Origin: FEN-1219 sp035548835
Lineage (GTDB): Bacteria; Pseudomonadota; Gammaproteobacteria; Steroidobacterales; Rariloculaceae
Direction: 5' to 3'
Assembly: GCA_035548835.1 (NCBI GenBank)
Contig: DASZSB010000102.1
Span: forward strand, 1 to 35,190
Length of the DNA: 35,190 bases
Position 1 is the stretch's first letter. Each line of letters begins with the position of its first letter. The position numbers were made by a program, and so were the translations under genes. Shown piece by piece: positions 15,956 to 24,004 of this stretch. The notes under the pieces were generated by a model. It saw only the letters and a program-made list of their open reading frames with translations. It had not been told where the DNA came from and searched no databases.

Positions 15956-18086
15956 AGGTCAGATCGCGCTCGCGCTCGGCGGCATGGCGGAGCGGCCACT
16001 GTGCCGTTACCTCGCAACGCTAGGGGCCGAGATTCGACCTGCGCTGCCGGAGCAGCACTCGATCGCGGACGCGCACTTCCTCGTCGACGGGCTCGGCCTC
16101 GATCTGCTCGAAGACCGGGGCCTGACGCGCCGGCAGATCGAGGAGTGGAATCCGTCGCTCGTGCACGTCTCCGTATCGCCGTTCGGCAGCGGCGGACCGC
16201 GCTCGCGCTGGCGCGCGGGCGAGCTCGTGGCGTCCGCAATGGGCGGCACGCTGCGTCTGACGGGCGACGCCGACCGGCCGCCCGTGAAGGAGGCGCTCGA
16301 CGCCTGCACGTTCCATGCGGAGATGGTCGCCGCCGCCGGCGCGATGGCCGCGCACTACTCACGCGTCGTCGCAGGCGGCCGCGGCCAGCACGTCGACGTC
16401 TCCATCCAGGAAGTGGCCTTCAGCCGCAACATCAGCGGCGTGCTCGCGTGGCAGTTCGACAGGCGCAAGCCGCATCGCGCCGGCGGCGCGCTGACGTACG
16501 GCAAGGTGGCCGTGCGCTGCATCTGGGCGCTCGCGGACGGCTGGTGCTTTCACAGCCTCATGACGGGGCGCTTCGGCGCGCCAGCGAACCAGGCGCTCTC
16601 CGACTGGATCGATGCGAGCGGGCTGCCGAATCCGCTGCGCGGCGTCGACTGGCTGCGCTACAACCGCTCGACGCTCGACGCCGCGACGCGCGCGGAGTGG
16701 GAGCGGGCCATCGCGGCGTTCTTCCGCACGCGCACGCGGGCCGAGATCCGTACCGAGGGAAGGCGCCGCGGCATCAACGCCTGCGCCGTCGAGGCGCCCG
16801 AGGACGTGCTGCGGGATCCGCATCTCGCGGCACGCGGATTCTGGAGCGAAGAGGGCGGCAAGCGAGTGCCGTCGCGCTTCGCGCGGCTGACCGAGGCGAG
16901 CGGCGCCGCTCCGCCGCCGCCGGCACGGCCCGCGCCCGCGCGCTCGGGCCCGCTCGCGGGAGTGCGCATCCTCGACTTCTCGTGGGCGCTGGTCGGCTCG
17001 ATCACCACGAAGATCCTCGGCGATCTCGGCGCCGACGTGATCAAGGTCGAGAGCCGCACACGGCCCTGTCTGTCGCGACTCGACGTGCAGGTCGCGGCCT
17101 CCCGCGCCGACAGCCTCGACGACAAGCCGTGGTTCGCGCATCTGAACACCTCGAAGCGCAGCCTCGCGCTCGATCTGAAGCGCCCCGAGTCGCGCGAGAT
17201 CGTGAACCCGTTGCTCGAGTGGGCCGACGTCGTCGTCGAGAACTTCTCGCCGGGAACCATGGAGAAACTCGGCCTCGGCTACGCGCAGCTGGCTGCGAGA
17301 TTCCCAGGCCTCGTGATGGCCTCTGGCAGCGTCTACGGCCAGACCGGGCCGCTGGCCGCGGAGTGGGGCGTGGACGGCACCGGAGGCGCATTGTCGGGGC
17401 GCACGTTCCTGACCGGCTGGGCCGATCGCGATCCCGTCGTGCCCGGGGCCGTTCCGTACGGCGACGTGATCGTTCCCTATGTGATGGCGGCCGGCGTGAT
17501 GGCGGCGCTGGCACACCGGCGCCGGCACGGACGCGGCTGCCACATCGACGCGTCGATGTACGAGATCTGCGTGCAGCAGATGGCGCCTGCAATCCGTGCC
17601 GCGCAGCGCGGGGAGCACTGGCACCGCATGGGCAACGGCGATCCCGACGTCCATCGGCAGGACGTGTATCCCGCGCGCGGCGAGGATCGCTGGGTCGCGA
17701 TCAGCGCGTTCGACGCAGCCGACGCCGCGCGGCTGCACGAGCTCGCCGGCGACAAGCCGATCGAGGAGTGGACGCGCGATCAGGACGAGCACGCGCTCGT
17801 CGCCATGCTGCAGGCGCACGGCATCGCCGCCGGGGCTGTACAGGACGTGGAGGATCTCGTGGAGCGCGACACGGCGCTGCTCGCCCGCGGCGCGCTCATC
17901 GAGCTGCCGCATCCGAAGCTCGGCCCGTTCGGCCACGTGCGCACACCGCTCACGTTCTCGAGCGAGCGCGTGGCGCCGTATCGCGCGCCGGCGATGGGCG
18001 AACACTCGCGCGAGATCGCGCTCGGCCTCGCACGAGTCGATCCGCTGCGCTACGCCGAGCTCGAAGCGGCGGGGGTGTTCAAATGA
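15942..18086 (+). CDS. Double-domain CaiB/BaiF (class III) CoA-transferase
   Basis: A 714-residue protein made of two family III CoA-transferase units joined by an Ala/Pro linker (about 322-336). Unit 1 has a candidate catalytic Asp120 (ALDACTFHAE) and GRGQHVDVS, but lacks the normal N-terminal DFS-x-GP nucleotide-binding opening. Unit 2 is complete: VRILDFSWALVG, LGADVIKVE, LDLKRPE, VVENFSPGTMEKLG, and candidate Asp508 in PYGDVIVPY. Family III enzymes move CoA between acyl-CoA and a free acid as interlocked dimers; the fusion may give a pseudo-homodimer. The ATG at 15942 has AAGGATT upstream, overlapping the previous gene's end. It likely makes the CoA ester of the imported acid. The partner acid is unknown. 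Confidence 0.88.
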   Translation: MRPLEGQIALALGGMAERPLCRYLATLGAEIRPALPEQHSIADAHFLVDGLGLDLLEDRGLTRRQIEEWNPSLVHVSVSPFGSGGPRSRWRAGELVASAMGGTLRLTGDADRPPVKEALDACTFHAEMVAAAGAMAAHYSRVVAGGRGQHVDVSIQEVAFSRNISGVLAWQFDRRKPHRAGGALTYGKVAVRCIWALADGWCFHSLMTGRFGAPANQALSDWIDASGLPNPLRGVDWLRYNRSTLDAATRAEWERAIAAFFRTRTRAEIRTEGRRRGINACAVEAPEDVLRDPHLAARGFWSEEGGKRVPSRFARLTEASGAAPPPPARPAPARSGPLAGVRILDFSWALVGSITTKILGDLGADVIKVESRTRPCLSRLDVQVAASRADSLDDKPWFAHLNTSKRSLALDLKRPESREIVNPLLEWADVVVENFSPGTMEKLGLGYAQLAARFPGLVMASGSVYGQTGPLAAEWGVDGTGGALSGRTFLTGWADRDPVVPGAVPYGDVIVPYVMAAGVMAALAHRRRHGRGCHIDASMYEICVQQMAPAIRAAQRGEHWHRMGNGDPDVHRQDVYPARGEDRWVAISAFDAADAARLHELAGDKPIEEWTRDQDEHALVAMLQAHGIAAGAVQDVEDLVERDTALLARGALIELPHPKLGPFGHVRTPLTFSSERVAPYRAPAMGEHSREIALGLARVDPLRYAELEAAGVFK

Positions 18087-19369
18087 GCGCGAGCCCAACG
18101 GCACGCGGGCGCAAGGACCTGGAGTGCACGGCAGCCGCCACGGCGTACCAGAAAGCCTTCGGCGCCGAGCTGCGCGAACGCGTGGTCGAGCGCGGCGAGC
18201 CATTTGCGGTGGCGCAGGCCGATACGCCGCACGAGATCTTCCACGCGCTCGACATCCCGATCGTTTCGAATCAATGGTGGTCCGCCTACATCTCGGCCAA
18301 GCGGCTGTCGGGCCGCTACTTCAAGGTGCTCGACGACGTCGGTTACCCGCCGAATCGCTGCGCCTATTGCTCGCTCGGTCTCGCGTGCTCGCTCGCGAAC
18401 GATCCGGCCACCGCTCCGTGGGGGGGACTGCCGAAGCCCACGGTGCTGGTCGCGCGGCTCACGTGCGACTGCATCCAGCAGGTCTTCTCCCAGTGGGCCA
18501 GCGTGCTGCAGACGGATTTCTTCCCGATGGAGGCGCCTGCCTGGACCCGCTCGCTGCCGGAGTGGTACCGGCACTCGCGCGAGCGCTGGGACGAGGTGTA
18601 CCAGCCGAATCGCATCGAGCTGCTGACGCGAGAGATGCGCGAGCTGATCGCGCTGCTCGAGCGCAAGACCGGGCGCAGGCTCGACCCTGCACGCCTCGAG
18701 GCGCTCATGGAACGCATCAACGAGCAGGAGACCTACCTCGCGGAGGCCGCAGAGATCGCCGGCAGCGCCCGACCATGTCCGGTGTCGATCATCGACCAGA
18801 TGCCGAACACCATGATCCCGCAGTGGCACCGCGGCTCCGACTGGGCCGTCGCGCACGCTCGCCGCTTCCGCGACGAGGTGCGCGCACGCGCGAACGCCGG
18901 AACGGGAATCGCCGCGAACGAGAAGCTGCGCCTCATGTGGATCGGAGCGGGGCTGTGGCACGACACGTCGTTCTACCAGGCGCTCGAGGAGCGCCAGGGG
19001 GCCGTGTTCGTCTGGTCGATGTACCTGCCGTTCGCGGGCGCGCAGTACATCCGCAATCTCAAGGGACGCCCGCTCGAGGCGCTCGCGAGCCGCATCTGCT
19101 CCATGAACGAAGTGCTGCACCTGCCGCCGTGGATGAACGAGTGGATGGTCAGCGAGGCGAAGCGCTGCGGCATCGACGCGGCCGTGATGCTCGTGCCGCC
19201 GGACAACCGCCTGTCGCAGTCGGGAACGCTGCTGACGCAGGCGGCGCTGCGCGCCGCCGGAGTTCCCGTGCTGCTGCTCCCGGCGGACATGGTCGACGCC
19301 AAGGGCTGGGACCACGACAGCGCGGTGGGCCGCGTCGAGCACTTCCTGCGCACGGAGGTGCTGCGATGA
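18083..19369 (+). CDS. 2-hydroxyacyl-CoA dehydratase/benzoyl-CoA reductase-like cysteine-bearing subunit
   Basis: A 428-residue protein of the HgdB/BcrB/FldB family. It shows the early DTPHEIFHALDIPIV segment (active-site entry region), a cysteine group NRCAYCSLGLACS (Cys93, 96, 102), then GGLPKPTVLVARLTCDCIQ (Cys128, 130), the family's PxP-DxxL-NxC region, and a C-terminal AAGVPVLLLPADM. The last family cysteine position reads PPDNR, without Cys; Cys339 and Cys362 lie elsewhere. Relatives use a [4Fe-4S] cluster and ketyl-radical chemistry on 2-hydroxyacyl-CoA, or reduce benzoyl-CoA, and need an ATPase activator. No activator is encoded here. ATGA overlaps join it to the CoA-transferase upstream and dctP downstream. 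Confidence 0.75.
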   Translation: MSASPTARGRKDLECTAAATAYQKAFGAELRERVVERGEPFAVAQADTPHEIFHALDIPIVSNQWWSAYISAKRLSGRYFKVLDDVGYPPNRCAYCSLGLACSLANDPATAPWGGLPKPTVLVARLTCDCIQQVFSQWASVLQTDFFPMEAPAWTRSLPEWYRHSRERWDEVYQPNRIELLTREMRELIALLERKTGRRLDPARLEALMERINEQETYLAEAAEIAGSARPCPVSIIDQMPNTMIPQWHRGSDWAVAHARRFRDEVRARANAGTGIAANEKLRLMWIGAGLWHDTSFYQALEERQGAVFVWSMYLPFAGAQYIRNLKGRPLEALASRICSMNEVLHLPPWMNEWMVSEAKRCGIDAAVMLVPPDNRLSQSGTLLTQAALRAAGVPVLLLPADMVDAKGWDHDSAVGRVEHFLRTEVLR

Positions 19370-20400
19370 GATCTCTGTGCCTGGCATTCGCGCTGCTGCT
19401 GGCCGCCTGCGCGCGACCGCCGGACACGGGCGTCACCGAGCTCGTATACGCCACGCCGTACAGCCCGAACCACCCGTTCAGCCGGGCGGACCAGCGCTGG
19501 ATGAAGTTCGTCGAGGAACGCTCCGGCGGGACGCTCAAGATACGGCCGAGCTGGTCCGGCGCGCTCTTGTCCTCCGAGCACTCGCTGATCGAGCTGCGGC
19601 ACGGCGTGGTGGACATCGGGCTCATCACGCCGATCTACGTAAAGGGCGGCGTGCACCTGATCCGCATGCAATCGGGTTTCTACAGTGGCGCAACGACCAT
19701 CGAAGGGCAGGTGGCGCTCTATCACTGCATGGCGGCGGCCGACGAGGAATTCGACCGCGAGCTCGCGGGACTGAAGGTGCTGGCGGTGCAGGGCGGCACG
19801 CTGCCGGGGCTCGTCACGCGCGATCGCGCCGTGGCGTCGCTCGCGGAGCTGCGTGGCATGCGCATACGCGTGCCGACGGAGCTGTTGAACGTGATGCGCG
19901 CGCTCGGCGCGGACCCGGTCAACATGCCGATGGGCGACGTGTACTCGGCACTCGCCAAAGGCGTCATCGATGGAGTGATCGCGCCGACCGACACCTTCCG
20001 CTCGCTGCATCTGACCGAAGTCGCGCACTACTACACGCGGCTCGCTGTACCCCGTGGCGCCTACCCGGCGAGAGCGATGGGCCTCGCACGCTGGGAGCGA
20101 CTCTCCCCGGAGCACCGCGCAGTGCTCGAGGCATCGATCGCCGTGTGGGAACAGGCGCTCGCCGACGAGAACCGGCGCGCGCTTGAGGAAGGCTGGCGGT
20201 TCGCGCAGCAGCAAGGTGTCGTCGAGACGCCCATCAGCGACGCCGATCAGCAGACCTTCAACCGGATGTACGTGGAGGAGGCCGAGCGCAACGCGAGCGA
20301 GCTTGCGCGGTACGGAATCGACGGCACGCGTGCGCTCCGCATCGCGCAGGCCAGCATCCGTGAGAACGGCGAGATCCGTTGCCAGGAGCGCGTGCCATGA
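19366..20400 (+). CDS. dctP: TRAP transporter solute-binding protein, lipoprotein form (DctP type)
   Basis: A 344-residue DctP-family receptor: LVYATPYSPNHPFSRADQRW opening, then ELRGMRIRVPTELLNVMRALGADPVNMPMGDVYSALAKGVIDG, which holds the RxR carboxylate-binding arginines and the family's ALxxGxxDG signature. The N-terminus ends in a lipobox (LAAC, Cys15) rather than a normal signal-peptidase I site, so it should be lipid-anchored. Ala at +2 would direct it to the outer membrane under the usual Lol rule. It binds the acid in the periplasm and passes it to DctQM (13129-14885). The start and stop both overlap neighbouring genes by 4 bp, placing the receptor inside the CoA-enzyme block. Confidence 0.92.
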   Translation: MRSLCLAFALLLAACARPPDTGVTELVYATPYSPNHPFSRADQRWMKFVEERSGGTLKIRPSWSGALLSSEHSLIELRHGVVDIGLITPIYVKGGVHLIRMQSGFYSGATTIEGQVALYHCMAAADEEFDRELAGLKVLAVQGGTLPGLVTRDRAVASLAELRGMRIRVPTELLNVMRALGADPVNMPMGDVYSALAKGVIDGVIAPTDTFRSLHLTEVAHYYTRLAVPRGAYPARAMGLARWERLSPEHRAVLEASIAVWEQALADENRRALEEGWRFAQQQGVVETPISDADQQTFNRMYVEEAERNASELARYGIDGTRALRIAQASIRENGEIRCQERVP

Positions 20401-21563
20401 AACCCGTGCTCGACGGAATTCGCGTAGCGGATTTCAGCCACGTCATGGCCGGCCCCTACGCCACGCATCTGCTTCGTCTGCTCGGAGCCGAGGTCATCAA
20501 GATCGAAGCGCCGGGGCGGGGCGATGCCATGCGTTACTACGGCGCGGACCGACGGTACGACGGCATGGCACCGGCCTTCATCGCAGTCAACGCCGGCAAG
20601 AAGTCGATCGTGCTCGACCTGAAGCAACCACAGGACCTCGATGCGGCACGCCGCCTCATCGCCCGCTGCGACGTGCTGATCGAGAACTTCCGTCCCGGAG
20701 TCATGGCGCGGCTCGGCCTCGACTATGCGACGGTTCGTGCGTCGAACCCACGCATCGTGTACTGCTCCGTGTCCGGCTATGGGCAATCGGGACCGCGCCG
20801 CGACTGGCCGGCAATCGACAACATCGTGCAGGCCACGAGCGGGATGATGAGCCTGGGTGGCAATCCCGACGCACCGCCCACGCGCGTCGGGTTTCCAGTC
20901 GTCGACACGCTCACGGGCCAGACTGCCGCGTTTGCGATCCTGTCCGCACTGCTGCGGCGCGAACGCGGCGGCGGCGGCGACTACCTGGACGTGGCCATGT
21001 TCGATGCGACGATGGCGTTCATGGCCTCGGCCGTCGTGCCGTATCTCGTGACCGGCCGCGCGCTCGAACGCACGGGCAATACGGGCTACAGCGGCCAACC
21101 CACGTCGGCGCTGTTCCTCGGTCGCGACGGGCGGTACCTCTCGCTCGGAGTCGTGCAGCAACACCAGTTCGAGCTGCTCGCGAAGCTGCTCGCGCAACCG
21201 CAGTGGCTCACCGACAGCCGGTTCGCGGATCCGGAGTCCCGACGCGCCAACGCCGCTGCGATGCAGGAATCGCTGTCCGCGGTGCTCGCGGCTCGCGACG
21301 CCGAGGAGTGGGAGCAGTTGCTCAGCGCCGCCGGCATTCCCTGCGGCGTCGTGCGCGAGATCGGCGAGGCCATGTCGCTCCCCGCGCTCGACGAGCGGTC
21401 GTTGCGCATACCGCTGCGGATCCCCGGATTGCCGAACCGCGAAGACGTGGCGGTGCTGGGCGCGGGATTCGTATCGGCGCAGGGCGGCACGGACGCGCTC
21501 GGGCGCCCGCCGCGCCTCGGCGAGCACACCGCCGAGATTCTGGACTGGCTCGCCGGATCGTAG
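20397..21563 (+). CDS. CaiB/BaiF (class III) CoA-transferase
   Basis: A 388-residue single-unit family III CoA-transferase with all expected parts: VLDGIRVADFSHVMAGPYAT, LLGAEVIKIEAPG, LDLKQPQD, IENFRPGVMARLGLDY, candidate catalytic Asp170 in FPVVDTLTG, and GGGGDYLDVAMFDA. It probably exchanges CoA between the product acyl-CoA and the incoming acid, as FldA/HadA/CaiB do in their pathways; that role is inferred from context. Being separate from the double-domain enzyme at 15942, the operon has three transferase units. ATG at 20397 overlaps the dctP stop. Last gene of the operon; its TAG is within a strong hairpin facing the end of hisE. Confidence 0.93.
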   Translation: MKPVLDGIRVADFSHVMAGPYATHLLRLLGAEVIKIEAPGRGDAMRYYGADRRYDGMAPAFIAVNAGKKSIVLDLKQPQDLDAARRLIARCDVLIENFRPGVMARLGLDYATVRASNPRIVYCSVSGYGQSGPRRDWPAIDNIVQATSGMMSLGGNPDAPPTRVGFPVVDTLTGQTAAFAILSALLRRERGGGGDYLDVAMFDATMAFMASAVVPYLVTGRALERTGNTGYSGQPTSALFLGRDGRYLSLGVVQQHQFELLAKLLAQPQWLTDSRFADPESRRANAAAMQESLSAVLAARDAEEWEQLLSAAGIPCGVVREIGEAMSLPALDERSLRIPLRIPGLPNREDVAVLGAGFVSAQGGTDALGRPPRLGEHTAEILDWLAGS

Positions 21564-21579
21564 AGGACTACGATCCGGC
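21552..21579. terminator. 12-bp perfect hairpin between convergent CoA-transferase gene and hisE
   Basis: GCCGGATCGTAG (21552-21563) and CTACGATCCGGC (21568-21579) pair perfectly around the tetraloop AGGA. The left arm ends in the TAG stop of the CoA-transferase gene, and the right arm ends 8 bp before the hisE stop. No U-run on either side. Its symmetry suits a bidirectional terminator or mRNA 3' end stabiliser. Confidence 0.6.
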
Positions 21580-21587
21580 CCGCGTCA

Positions 21588-21881
21588 TCACGCGCCGCGG
21601 TGACGGCTTTCGAGCTCGGCGACGACGTCGGCCAGCGACAGCTCGCGCAGGTGCAGCAGCAGCAGCAGGTGATAGAGCAGGTCGGCCGCCTCGGACGTCA
21701 CGCGCGCCTTGTCCTGCGCTGCCGCCGCGAGGGCGAGCTCCACGCCTTCCTCGCCGACCTTCTGCGCCACTTTCAGAATGCCCTGCGCGGCGAGCTTCGC
21801 GGTGTAGCTGCCGTCCGGCGCCGAGCCGATGCGCTGCCGGATCACCGCCTCGAGCTTTTGCAGGAATGCCACGTCGGTCAC
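21588..21881 (-). CDS. hisE: Phosphoribosyl-ATP pyrophosphatase
   Basis: A 97-residue MazG-like all-helical enzyme that hydrolyses phosphoribosyl-ATP to phosphoribosyl-AMP, the second step of histidine synthesis. Motifs: GSYTAKLAAQGILKVAQKVGEEGVELALAA with the metal-binding EExxE helix, and SEAADLLYHLLLLL. It is only the HisE half; many gammaproteobacteria have a fused hisIE at this place. It starts at GTG (21881), whose GTGA overlaps the hisF stop, after AGGAG. Last gene of the his operon. Confidence 0.95.
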   Translation of the reverse strand: MTDVAFLQKLEAVIRQRIGSAPDGSYTAKLAAQGILKVAQKVGEEGVELALAAAAQDKARVTSEAADLLYHLLLLLHLRELSLADVVAELESRHRGA

Positions 21882-22666
21882 GCGCCTTCTCCTGATTCCA
21901 CGGGCCGGATCGCAATGCCGACGGCCGCGAGATACTGCTTCAGGTCCCGAATGTCGATCGCGGCCGTGTGAAACACGCTCGCGGCGAGAGCGCCGTCGAC
22001 GTTCGCCTGCTCGAAGACGTCCTTGAAGTGATGCATGGCCCCCGCGCCGCCGGATGCGATCAGCGGCACGTGACTCACGGCGCGCACGGCGGCGAGCTGC
22101 TGCACGTCGTAGCCCTTGCGCACGCCGTCCTGGTTCATGCAGTTCAGAACGATCTCCCCGGCGCCGCGATCCTGGACCTCGCGCACCCAGTCGAGCGTGC
22201 GCCGCTCGGCGGCGCGCGAGCGGCTCGGGTCGCCGGTGTACTGATAGACGTGATAGTCGCCGTCACGCTCGAGCGTGTCGATCCCGATCACGACGCATTG
22301 CGAGCCGAAACGCCGCACGAGCTCGTCGATCAGATCCGGCCGCTCGAGCGCGGGGGAATTCACGGAGATCTTGTCGGCACCGAGATTCAGCACGGCTTCC
22401 GCGTCGGCCACGGTGCGGATGCCGCCGGCCACGCAGAACGGGATGTCGAGCACCGCTGCGATCCGGTTGACCCACGTGCGATCGACGGTGCGCCGATCGG
22501 GGCTCGCCGTGATGTCGTAGAACACGAGCTCGTCCGCGCCTTCGTCGCGATAGCGCGCCGCGAGCGTCATGATGTCGCCCACGACCCTGTGGTCGCGAAA
22601 CTGCACGCCTTTGACGACGACGCCGTCGCGAACGTCGAGGCAGGGGATTATGCGCCGCGTAAGAAT
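21878..22666 (-). CDS. hisF: Imidazole glycerol phosphate synthase cyclase subunit, ATT start
   Basis: A TIM-barrel enzyme that takes ammonia from HisH and converts PRFAR to imidazole glycerol phosphate and AICAR. With ATT at 22666 as codon 1 the protein has 262 residues, and the catalytic acids fall at Asp11 (IIPCLDVRDG) and Asp130 (IGIDTLERDGD), with Lys19, exactly the family's standard numbering. AGAGGAG at 22675-22681 lies 8 nt upstream, inside hisA. No ATG, GTG or TTG exists in frame near this position; the open frame only continues upstream through hisA. It overlaps hisA by 19 bp and hisE by 4 bp. Confidence 0.93.
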   Translation of the reverse strand: MLTRRIIPCLDVRDGVVVKGVQFRDHRVVGDIMTLAARYRDEGADELVFYDITASPDRRTVDRTWVNRIAAVLDIPFCVAGGIRTVADAEAVLNLGADKISVNSPALERPDLIDELVRRFGSQCVVIGIDTLERDGDYHVYQYTGDPSRSRAAERRTLDWVREVQDRGAGEIVLNCMNQDGVRKGYDVQQLAAVRAVSHVPLIASGGAGAMHHFKDVFEQANVDGALAASVFHTAAIDIRDLKQYLAAVGIAIRPVESGEGA

Positions 22667-23385
22667 GGTCGTATCTCCTCTGGCGTGAGCCGCCCCTCGA
22701 GCAGCGCCTTGCCGGAGACCGCGGCCGCGGCACCCGCCGCCGCGAGCGCCGTCAGGTCGGCGGCGTTGCGGACACCGCCGGACGCCTGGAACTCGAGGGC
22801 CGGCCAACGCGCCGCGCAGTCCCGATACAGCTCCACGTTCGGCCCGGTCAGCGCGCCATCGCGGTCGATGTCCGTGCACAGCACGTGCTTCAGGCCCACC
22901 GGTACGTAGCGCTCGATCGCATCCGTGAGCGTCAACGCGGACGCACGGGTCCAGCCATGCGTGGCCACCATCGGCGTGCCGGAGTCGTCGAGTCGCACGT
23001 CCAACGCGAGCACCAGCCGTTCGGCCCCGTGCCGCTCGAACCATTGCGCCACGGTGGCGGGCTCGGTCACCGCCAGACTGCCGATCACCGCCCGCTCGGC
23101 CACGCCGAGCGCCTGCTCGAGGCTGGCCGCGGTCCGGATGCCGCCGCCGTACTGCACGGCCGTCCCGGCCGCGGCCTGCATGCTGCGAATGAGCTCGAGA
23201 TTCACGGGCGCGCCGCGTTTCGCGCCATCGAGGTCGACCACGTGCAGCCACTTCGCCCCGAGCCCCCCGTACTGCACCGCCAGGGCCACGGGGTCCACGG
23301 GGTAGCGCGTCTCCTGATCGAAGTCGCCCTTGAAGAGGCGGACGCAGCGGCCGTCACGCAGGTCGATGGCGGGTATCAGTCTCAT
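22648..23385 (-). CDS. hisA: ProFAR isomerase (phosphoribosylformimino-5-aminoimidazole carboxamide ribotide isomerase)
   Basis: A 245-residue TIM-barrel isomerase that opens the ribose ring of ProFAR to PRFAR. Catalytic Asp8 is in RLIPAIDLRDG, and the second acid lies in CTDIDRDG. Phosphate-binding YGGGIR and QASGGVR loops are present. The ATG at 23385 gives the family N-terminus; a TTG three codons upstream is unlikely. Its ribosome site is weak, 13 bp after the hisH stop, so it may depend on coupling. The last codons carry the ribosome site of hisF. Confidence 0.96.
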   Translation of the reverse strand: MRLIPAIDLRDGRCVRLFKGDFDQETRYPVDPVALAVQYGGLGAKWLHVVDLDGAKRGAPVNLELIRSMQAAAGTAVQYGGGIRTAASLEQALGVAERAVIGSLAVTEPATVAQWFERHGAERLVLALDVRLDDSGTPMVATHGWTRASALTLTDAIERYVPVGLKHVLCTDIDRDGALTGPNVELYRDCAARWPALEFQASGGVRNAADLTALAAAGAAAAVSGKALLEGRLTPEEIRPFLRGA

Positions 23386-23398
23386 ACGAAACAAAAGG

Positions 23399-24004
23399 TT
23401 ATAGAGTTATCTGCAGAAAATTATCGAGGATCTGCGCGCCGAGGCGCGACGACCGCTCCGGATGGAACTGCGTGCCGAAGAAGTTGCCCTGTTCGACCAC
23501 GGAGGAGAAGGGCTGCCCGTACACCGTCAGAGCCCGCGTATACGGCCCTGGCGGGGCCGCATAGCTGTGCACGAAGTAGGCGTAGGCACCCCGTGGCACG
23601 CCCTTCAGCAACGCGCATTCGCCCACCGGATCGAGCTCGTTCCAGCCCATCTCGGGCACGGGCAGCTCGGGGCTCGCGGGCAGGCGCCGGACCTCGGCGT
23701 CGATCACGCCGAGACACGGCGTGTCTTCCTCCTCGGAGCGGGCGAACAGCAGCTGCATACCGAGACAGATGCCGAGCACGGGCTGCGTGAGCGTCGGGAT
23801 CAGATCGACGAGCCCGGCGGCCGCCAGCCGCGCCATGCCGGGCGCCGCAGCACCGACGCCCGGCAGGATCACGTGGCTCGCGGCCCGGATCCGGTCGCGG
23901 TCTTCCGTCAGCGGCACGTGGACACCCAGGCGCTCGAGCGCGAACTGCAGCGACGCGAGGTTCGAGCCGCAGGACGGGATGATGACCGGCTCTGCGCGCG
24001 TCAC
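23399..24004 (-). CDS. hisH: Imidazole glycerol phosphate synthase glutaminase subunit
   Basis: A 201-residue class I glutamine amidotransferase that supplies ammonia to HisF. The triad is Cys80 (GICLGMQLL), His181 and Glu183 (TQFHPERS). PGVGAAAPGM forms the oxyanion region. It starts with GTG at 24004, whose GTGA overlaps the hisB stop. The N-terminal strand reads VIIPSCGSNL where a DxG is more usual, a minor departure. Confidence 0.96.
   Translation of the reverse strand: MTRAEPVIIPSCGSNLASLQFALERLGVHVPLTEDRDRIRAASHVILPGVGAAAPGMARLAAAGLVDLIPTLTQPVLGICLGMQLLFARSEEEDTPCLGVIDAEVRRLPASPELPVPEMGWNELDPVGECALLKGVPRGAYAYFVHSYAAPPGPYTRALTVYGQPFSSVVEQGNFFGTQFHPERSSRLGAQILDNFLQITL

Noticed and set aside
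16001..18082. Upstream extension of the cysteine-bearing dehydratase-like gene into the CoA-transferase gene
   Set aside because: The extension is Arg-rich out-of-frame translation; the ATG at 18083 gives a normal ATGA overlap and a family-like length.
22667..23251. hisF start by a normal codon far upstream inside hisA
   Set aside because: It would add a long Arg-rich tail with no homology; the ribosome site and catalytic numbering support 22666.
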